Assembly: GCA_016721465.1 (NCBI GenBank)
Contig: JADKIA010000027.1
Coordinates: 124,001 to 188,000 of the forward strand
Direction of reading: 5' to 3'
Source: Ideonella sp.
GTDB taxonomy: Bacteria; Pseudomonadota; Gammaproteobacteria; Burkholderiales; Burkholderiaceae_C
Length of the DNA: 64,000 nt
Positions 60,331-64,000 of this stretch are shown in pieces (positions within the stretch are counted from its first letter, which is position 1; each line of letters opens with the position of its first letter). The notes beneath the pieces were generated by a model that ran no database searches, was not told the DNA's origin, and saw only the letters and a list, made by a program, of their open reading frames with translations. The position numbers and the translations under genes are program-made.

Positions 60331-61260
60331 TCAGATATCGTCCGCAAACTCCCCCGTTTCCGTCGGCGGCGCATCGAAGCCATAGTGCTCCGCCAGCCTC
60401 GCCCAGGCCTCGTCGGCGGTCTCGACGAAGTGGAACAGGCCCAGGTCGCCGGCGCTGATCATGCCGGTGTCCACCAGGTACTGGAAGTTGATCAGCTTCT
60501 CCCAGAACGCGCGGCCGAAGAGCAGGATCGGGCGCTTGCGGCTCTTGCCCGTCTGCACCAGGGTCATGGTCTCGAACAGTTCATCCAGCGTGCCGAAGCC
60601 GCCCGGGAAGCACACCAGCGCGATGCTGCGCATCAGGAAGTGCATCTTGCGCAGTCCGAAGTAGTGGAACTGGAAGCACAGCTCGGGCGTGATGTAGGGG
60701 TTGGGCGCCTGCTCGTGCGGCAGCACGATGTTCAGGCCGATGCTCTTGCCGCCCACCTCGTGCGCGCCGCGGTTGCCGGCTTCCATGATGCCCGGGCCGC
60801 CGCCGGTGACGACGTAGATCGGTGTGTCCAGTTTGCGTGAGCGCTCGGTGACCAGCGCGCCGAAGCGCCTGGCCTCGTCGTAGTAGCCGCTCATGGCCAT
60901 CTGCATCTCGGCGCGGTTGAGTGCCGCGATGTCGCTGCCTCGGCGCGCCTCGTGCAGCCGGGCCTTGGCCACATCGGGCGGGGCAATGCGGGCCGAGCCG
61001 AAGATCACGATGGTGGACTCGATGCGCAGCTCGGCCTGCACCAGTTCGGGCTTGAGCAGCTCCAGCTGCATGCGCACCGGGCGCAGCTCCTCGCGCAGCA
61101 GGAACTCGGTGTCGGTGAAGGCCAGCCGGTAGGCACTCTCCGGCCCGTCGTAGCGGCCCGCAGCGCTGGCGGCCTGGGCGTCTTCTTCGGCGGTGGGGAA
61201 ATTGCGCGCGGTCAGCGCCTCGGGCCACTCGGGCCGCGCGGGAGGTGGTGTGCTGTTCAT
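60331..61260 (-). CDS. LOG-family Rossmann-fold nucleotide phosphoribohydrolase (TIGR00730-like)
   Basis: 309 aa, ATG at 61260. The family signature PGGFGTLDELFE and the upstream GGGPGIMEAGNRGA (substrate phosphate site) are present. Members cleave purine nucleoside 5-monophosphates (cytokinin riboside monophosphates or AMP) to base and ribose 5-phosphate. The N-terminal 85 residues are an extra helical region seen in the longer proteobacterial LOG proteins. The gene is alone; the HAD hydrolase gene is divergent from it. In vivo substrate is not known. Confidence 0.85.
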   Translation of the reverse strand: MNSTPPPARPEWPEALTARNFPTAEEDAQAASAAGRYDGPESAYRLAFTDTEFLLREELRPVRMQLELLKPELVQAELRIESTIVIFGSARIAPPDVAKARLHEARRGSDIAALNRAEMQMAMSGYYDEARRFGALVTERSRKLDTPIYVVTGGGPGIMEAGNRGAHEVGGKSIGLNIVLPHEQAPNPYITPELCFQFHYFGLRKMHFLMRSIALVCFPGGFGTLDELFETMTLVQTGKSRKRPILLFGRAFWEKLINFQYLVDTGMISAGDLGLFHFVETADEAWARLAEHYGFDAPPTETGEFADDI

Positions 61261-61269
61261 GCCCGAAGC

Positions 61270-61419
61270 TTAAGCGAAGGGCGCGGGCCGGCACTGGACC
61301 CGATCGCGGCCGCGGTGCTTGGCCTCATGGAGCGCCAGGTCGGCCCGGGCCAACACTGCTTCGATGCTGGTGTCGGTGGCAAACGGCCGGCCCGACAACG
61401 GCAGGGCCAGGCCGCAGCC
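61270..61419 (-). pseudogene. Remnant of a GGDEF-domain C-terminus
   Basis: About 49 codons before a TAA at 61270-61272 read ALPLSGRPFATDTSIEAVLARADLALHEAKHRGRDRVQ, the conserved end of a diguanylate cyclase domain (ALxxAKxxGRDRV). No GGDEF signature or start lies upstream in any frame; from about 61420 on, the strand is occupied by the HAD hydrolase gene in antisense. This is the debris of a deleted or truncated cyclase gene, now in the HAD gene's 5' region. Confidence 0.7.
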
Positions 61420-61434
61420 GGCTACAGTGGCCGC

Positions 61435-62133
61435 ATGGATGCCCCCTGGACCCCCAGCGCCCTGACGCTGGACCTGGACGACACGTTGTGGCCGATCTGG
61501 CCCATCATCGCCCGTGCCGAGCGCGTCATGCTGGCCTGGCTGCGCGAAGCGGCGCCCGCCACCGTGGCGGCGCACGACGCCAAGGCCATGCGCGCACTGC
61601 GCGATGGCTTGCTCCGGGCGCGGCCCGAGTTGGCCACCGACCTGACCACGCTGCGGCGCGAGTCGATCCGCCTGGCCTTGCGCGCCAGCGGTGACGATGC
61701 GGCGCTGGCCGAACCCGCGTTCGAGGTGTTCTTTGCCGAGCGCCAGCGTGTGGAGCTGTACGAGGACGCCTTGCCGGCGCTGCGGCGCCTGGCCGCGCGC
61801 TGGCCGATCGTGGGGGTGACCAACGGCAACTCTGACCTGGCGCGGGCGGGCCTGTCGGGCTATTTCGTGGACTGCATCAGTGCGCGCAGTTTCGGTGTTG
61901 GCAAGCCGGCCGCGCCGATCTTTCATGCCGCCTGCGGACGCATGGGCATGGCGCCCGCGCAGGTGCTGCACATCGGCGACGACCCGGCGCTGGACGTCGA
62001 CGGTGCCCTGGCCGCCGGTTTGCGCGCGGCCTGGGTTCAGCGGCCGGGGCAGGTGGCCCAGGGTGTGCCGGTGGGCGTGCCGCACCACCACGTGGGCGAC
62101 CTGGCCGAGTTGGCCGATCGCCTGGGCGCCTGA
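61435..62133 (+). CDS. HAD-superfamily hydrolase
   Basis: 232 aa, ATG at 61435. The nucleophile motif is LTLDLDDTLW (Asp13, Asp15), motif II Thr in VGVTNGNSD, motif III Lys in GVGKPAAPIFHAA and motif IV Asp pair in HIGDDPALDVDGALAAG. A helical C1 cap lies between motifs I and II. It is a phosphatase of unknown substrate, most like YjjG/GS1-type small-molecule phosphatases. Its upstream region contains the GGDEF remnant, so its promoter probably lies within that debris or the 16 nt after it. Confidence 0.87.
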   Translation: MDAPWTPSALTLDLDDTLWPIWPIIARAERVMLAWLREAAPATVAAHDAKAMRALRDGLLRARPELATDLTTLRRESIRLALRASGDDAALAEPAFEVFFAERQRVELYEDALPALRRLAARWPIVGVTNGNSDLARAGLSGYFVDCISARSFGVGKPAAPIFHAACGRMGMAPAQVLHIGDDPALDVDGALAAGLRAAWVQRPGQVAQGVPVGVPHHHVGDLAELADRLGA

Positions 62134-62135
62134 TA

Positions 62136-62235
62136 CCGACTTGCATTCAACGCGCCAACTTCGTTGCTTCGCCTTGCCGTGCGACAGCACTGTCTGCGGC
62201 TTCGCGCCTATTTGTCGCATTGACCGCAAATCGGT
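62136..62235. repeat. Structured extragenic element, possibly a dispersed repeat
   Basis: After the HAD stop is a 100-bp stretch with nested inverted repeats: TGCGACA (62180-62186) pairs with TGTCGCA (62213-62219), and GACAG/CTGTC form an inner stem. Its composition differs from the coding regions. It has the look of a dispersed intergenic repeat of Burkholderiales, but only one copy is in this window. Confidence 0.4.
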
Positions 62236-62258
62236 CTGCGCGGGCTGGCTGGCCAGCA

Positions 62259-64000
62259 TCACTGCTGCAGCATCGTGAGCTGGGTGTCGGTGTGCCGCAG
62301 GCGCACCGCCAGTGCGCGCGCGATGGCCGTCATGAGGTTGAAGGCCAGCATCTTGTGCTCCTCGGCCAGGGCCTCGTACTGGCTGTGCGACAGCACGTAC
62401 AGGTCGGTGTCGGTTTGCGCCACCGCGTCGTTGCCGCGCGGGCGGCGGTCCAGGAAGGCCAGGCCGCCGAAGAAGTCGCCACGGCCGTACGAGCCGATGT
62501 GGCGCAGGCCGTCGTTGCCCACGTGCGCGAAGGTGCGCACCGTGCCGCGTCGAATCCAGAAGATCTCGTCGCCGGGATCGCCCTGGGCATAGATGGTCTG
62601 GCCCGCGGCAACGCTGCGCAGCTCGATGCGCGCCTCCAGATCGCGCAGCGTGTCGAGCTTGCGGTGGCGAAACAGCTCCATGTCTTGCAGTTGCAGCAGC
62701 GTCTCGGCCTTCGGCCCAGCGTCCTGCTCGTCGAGCAGGCGGTCTTCCACCCACTCGATCGCCGTGTCCAGCTCGGGGAACATGCGCACCATGGGGTCGC
62801 TCGGGTTCACCACACCGGTCTGCTCGAGGAATTCGCGCAGGTTGCGGCCATTGGGCAGGCGCTCGCGCACACCGCACAACAGCAGCATGGCCCCACGTTC
62901 ACGCAGGCTCTCTCGCAGGTTCTGCAGCAGGTGCACGGCGGTCACGTCCACCGATTGCACGCGCTTCAGATCGAGGATCAGGTAGCGGCATTGGTCGAGC
63001 TCGGGCTCGATCTCGCCATGCAGCTGTTGCGTGGTGCCGAAGAACAGGCTGCCCTGCAGCTCGAAGATCACCGCCTGGCCGCCGCGTTGCTCGATGGCGC
63101 GGATCTCCGCCTCCGGGCGGTACCAGGTGGACGAGAGCTGATTCACGCGCGCCTTGCGTCGCACCACCGAGGCGCCGATCTGCTCGCGCACGAACAGGAT
63201 GATGGCCAGTGCCACACCCACCGCCGACGCGGCGATCAGGCCGATGGTCAGCGCCACCACCACCACCGCCAGCACCACGGCGAAATCGAACACCGTGGAA
63301 CGCGATTCAATGAAGCGCAGCGGCTCCCGGTCGATCATGCGCAGGCCGATGACGATGAGGATGCCGGCCAGCGCGGCCACCGGGATCCAGGCCATGAACG
63401 AGCCCAGGATCAGCGCCGCCACCAGGGCCAGCACACCCTCGAACACGCCCGACATGCGGGTCTGCGCGCCACTGCCCAGGTTCACCGCCGTGGCGCCCAT
63501 GGTGCCGGCACCGGGCATGCCGCCCACGGCCGTGGAGCAGATGTTGGCAATGCCCTGGCCGATCAGTTCGCGATCCGAATCGTGGCGGGTTCGGGTGAGC
63601 TGATCGACCACCACGCAGGTCTTCAGCGTGTCGATGGACAGCAGCGCCGCCAGCGTGATCGCGCTGCCGAACAGGCCCGCCACCTGCCCCAGGCGCAGGT
63701 TGCCGATTTCATGCCAGCGCCCGCTGATCGACGCGACGTAGCCATCCATCGCCGCGCCCAGGTTGCCCACCACCAGCGGGTTCTGGGTGGTCTGCAGCAT
63801 CGAGCTGTCGTGCGTGGCCAGACCGAAATAGGCGGCCACGCCGGCAGCGATGCCCAGGATGGTGCCGGGCACGCGGGTGGTGATGCGCGGCGCCACCACG
63901 GCCACCAGCACGGTGGCTCCGCCGATGGCCAGGCTGCGTTGGTCCCAGCCGGCGGGCGAGGTCAGGGCGTCCCACCACGGCGTGCCGACCTTGGCGCCGA
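62259..64000 (-). CDS. SulP-type anion transporter with STAS and cyclic-nucleotide-binding domains (5' end outside window)
   Basis: The frame is open to the window edge; about 580 residues are present. First come membrane segments of the SulP/SLC26 core (GQGIANICSTAVGGMPGAGTMGATAVN is the family's signature region). Next is a STAS domain (IFELQGSLFFGTTQQLHGEIEPELDQCRYLILDLKRVQSVDVTAVHLL), and then a cyclic-nucleotide-binding domain (LRSVAAGQTIYAQGDPGDEIFWIRRGTVRTF ... GRGDFFGGLAFLDRRPRGNDAVAQTD) at the C-terminus. It would carry sulfate, bicarbonate or another anion. The cNMP domain has the usual PBC-like cassette GDFFGGLAFLDRRPRGN, so control by cAMP or c-di-GMP is possible. Fusions of this type exist in Proteobacteria. 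Confidence 0.85.
   Translation of the reverse strand, partial: GAKVGTPWWDALTSPAGWDQRSLAIGGATVLVAVVAPRITTRVPGTILGIAAGVAAYFGLATHDSSMLQTTQNPLVVGNLGAAMDGYVASISGRWHEIGNLRLGQVAGLFGSAITLAALLSIDTLKTCVVVDQLTRTRHDSDRELIGQGIANICSTAVGGMPGAGTMGATAVNLGSGAQTRMSGVFEGVLALVAALILGSFMAWIPVAALAGILIVIGLRMIDREPLRFIESRSTVFDFAVVLAVVVVALTIGLIAASAVGVALAIILFVREQIGASVVRRKARVNQLSSTWYRPEAEIRAIEQRGGQAVIFELQGSLFFGTTQQLHGEIEPELDQCRYLILDLKRVQSVDVTAVHLLQNLRESLRERGAMLLLCGVRERLPNGRNLREFLEQTGVVNPSDPMVRMFPELDTAIEWVEDRLLDEQDAGPKAETLLQLQDMELFRHRKLDTLRDLEARIELRSVAAGQTIYAQGDPGDEIFWIRRGTVRTFAHVGNDGLRHIGSYGRGDFFGGLAFLDRRPRGNDAVAQTDTDLYVLSHSQYEALAEEHKMLAFNLMTAIARALAVRLRHTDTQLTMLQQ

Overview
The window is high-GC DNA of a Gram-negative bacterium, most likely a betaproteobacterium of the Burkholderiales (Rubrivivax/Leptothrix/Ideonella-like). 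The evidence is a TonB-dependent receptor, lipoprotein and outer-membrane signals, a Bug-type solute-binding protein, a phasin-like protein, a PEP-CTERM protein and dense gene packing with many ATGA/GTGA overlaps. No rRNA, tRNA, CRISPR array, complete insertion sequence or prophage was seen. The taxon is inferred from gene families, not from a marker gene.

Region 1 (1-8.8 kb): the end of an iron/phosphonate-type ABC importer locus, an AmpG-like MFS permease, a TonB receptor, a VanX-type D-Ala-D-Ala dipeptidase, an exported LD-carboxypeptidase, and an AbrB/VapC toxin-antitoxin pair followed by an orphan ribbon-helix-helix protein. Region 2 (8.8-22.2 kb): an acyl-CoA synthetase, a PBP4-type DD-peptidase (DacB), and a Dpp/Opp-type peptide importer. 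The importer is split in two: ATPases at 12.2-13.8 kb, permeases and binding protein at 18.6-22.1 kb. Between the halves lie an outer-membrane protein, a subtilase with LVLSEG hexapeptide repeats and a diguanylate cyclase.

Region 3 (22.2-30 kb): a tight forward operon of a phasin-like protein, an AmiD-type amidase, a DigH-like glycosyl hydrolase, MurQ and a NagX-like membrane acetyltransferase. A beta-lactamase-fold serine hydrolase and an M14/AstE-type zinc hydrolase follow. With DacB, the dipeptidase, two LD-carboxypeptidases, the AmpG-like permease and the Dpp importer (divergent from this operon), this looks like a large peptidoglycan salvage and recycling locus, the most interesting feature of the window.

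Region 4 (29.7-45.3 kb): a GntR/YtrA regulator with its ABC exporter, an AidB-like acyl-CoA dehydrogenase, a VapBC pair, a sodium:solute symporter, a second LD-carboxypeptidase, a patatin-like phospholipase with a membrane insert, a single-chain acyl-CoA carboxylase and a chemoreceptor. Region 5 (45.3-55.7 kb): a PNPOx-fold flavoprotein, an ABC exporter, an AmiC-type amidase, a D-amino-acid-oxidase-like flavoenzyme, a Bug binding protein, an N-acyl-D-amino-acid deacylase, a decayed PIN toxin-antitoxin module and arginase. Region 6 (55.7-64 kb): a PEP-CTERM protein, a subtilase-fold protein with Glu in place of the catalytic His, an orphan CopG antitoxin, a LOG-family protein, a GGDEF-domain remnant, a HAD hydrolase and a SulP-STAS-cyclic-nucleotide-binding transporter cut by the window edge.
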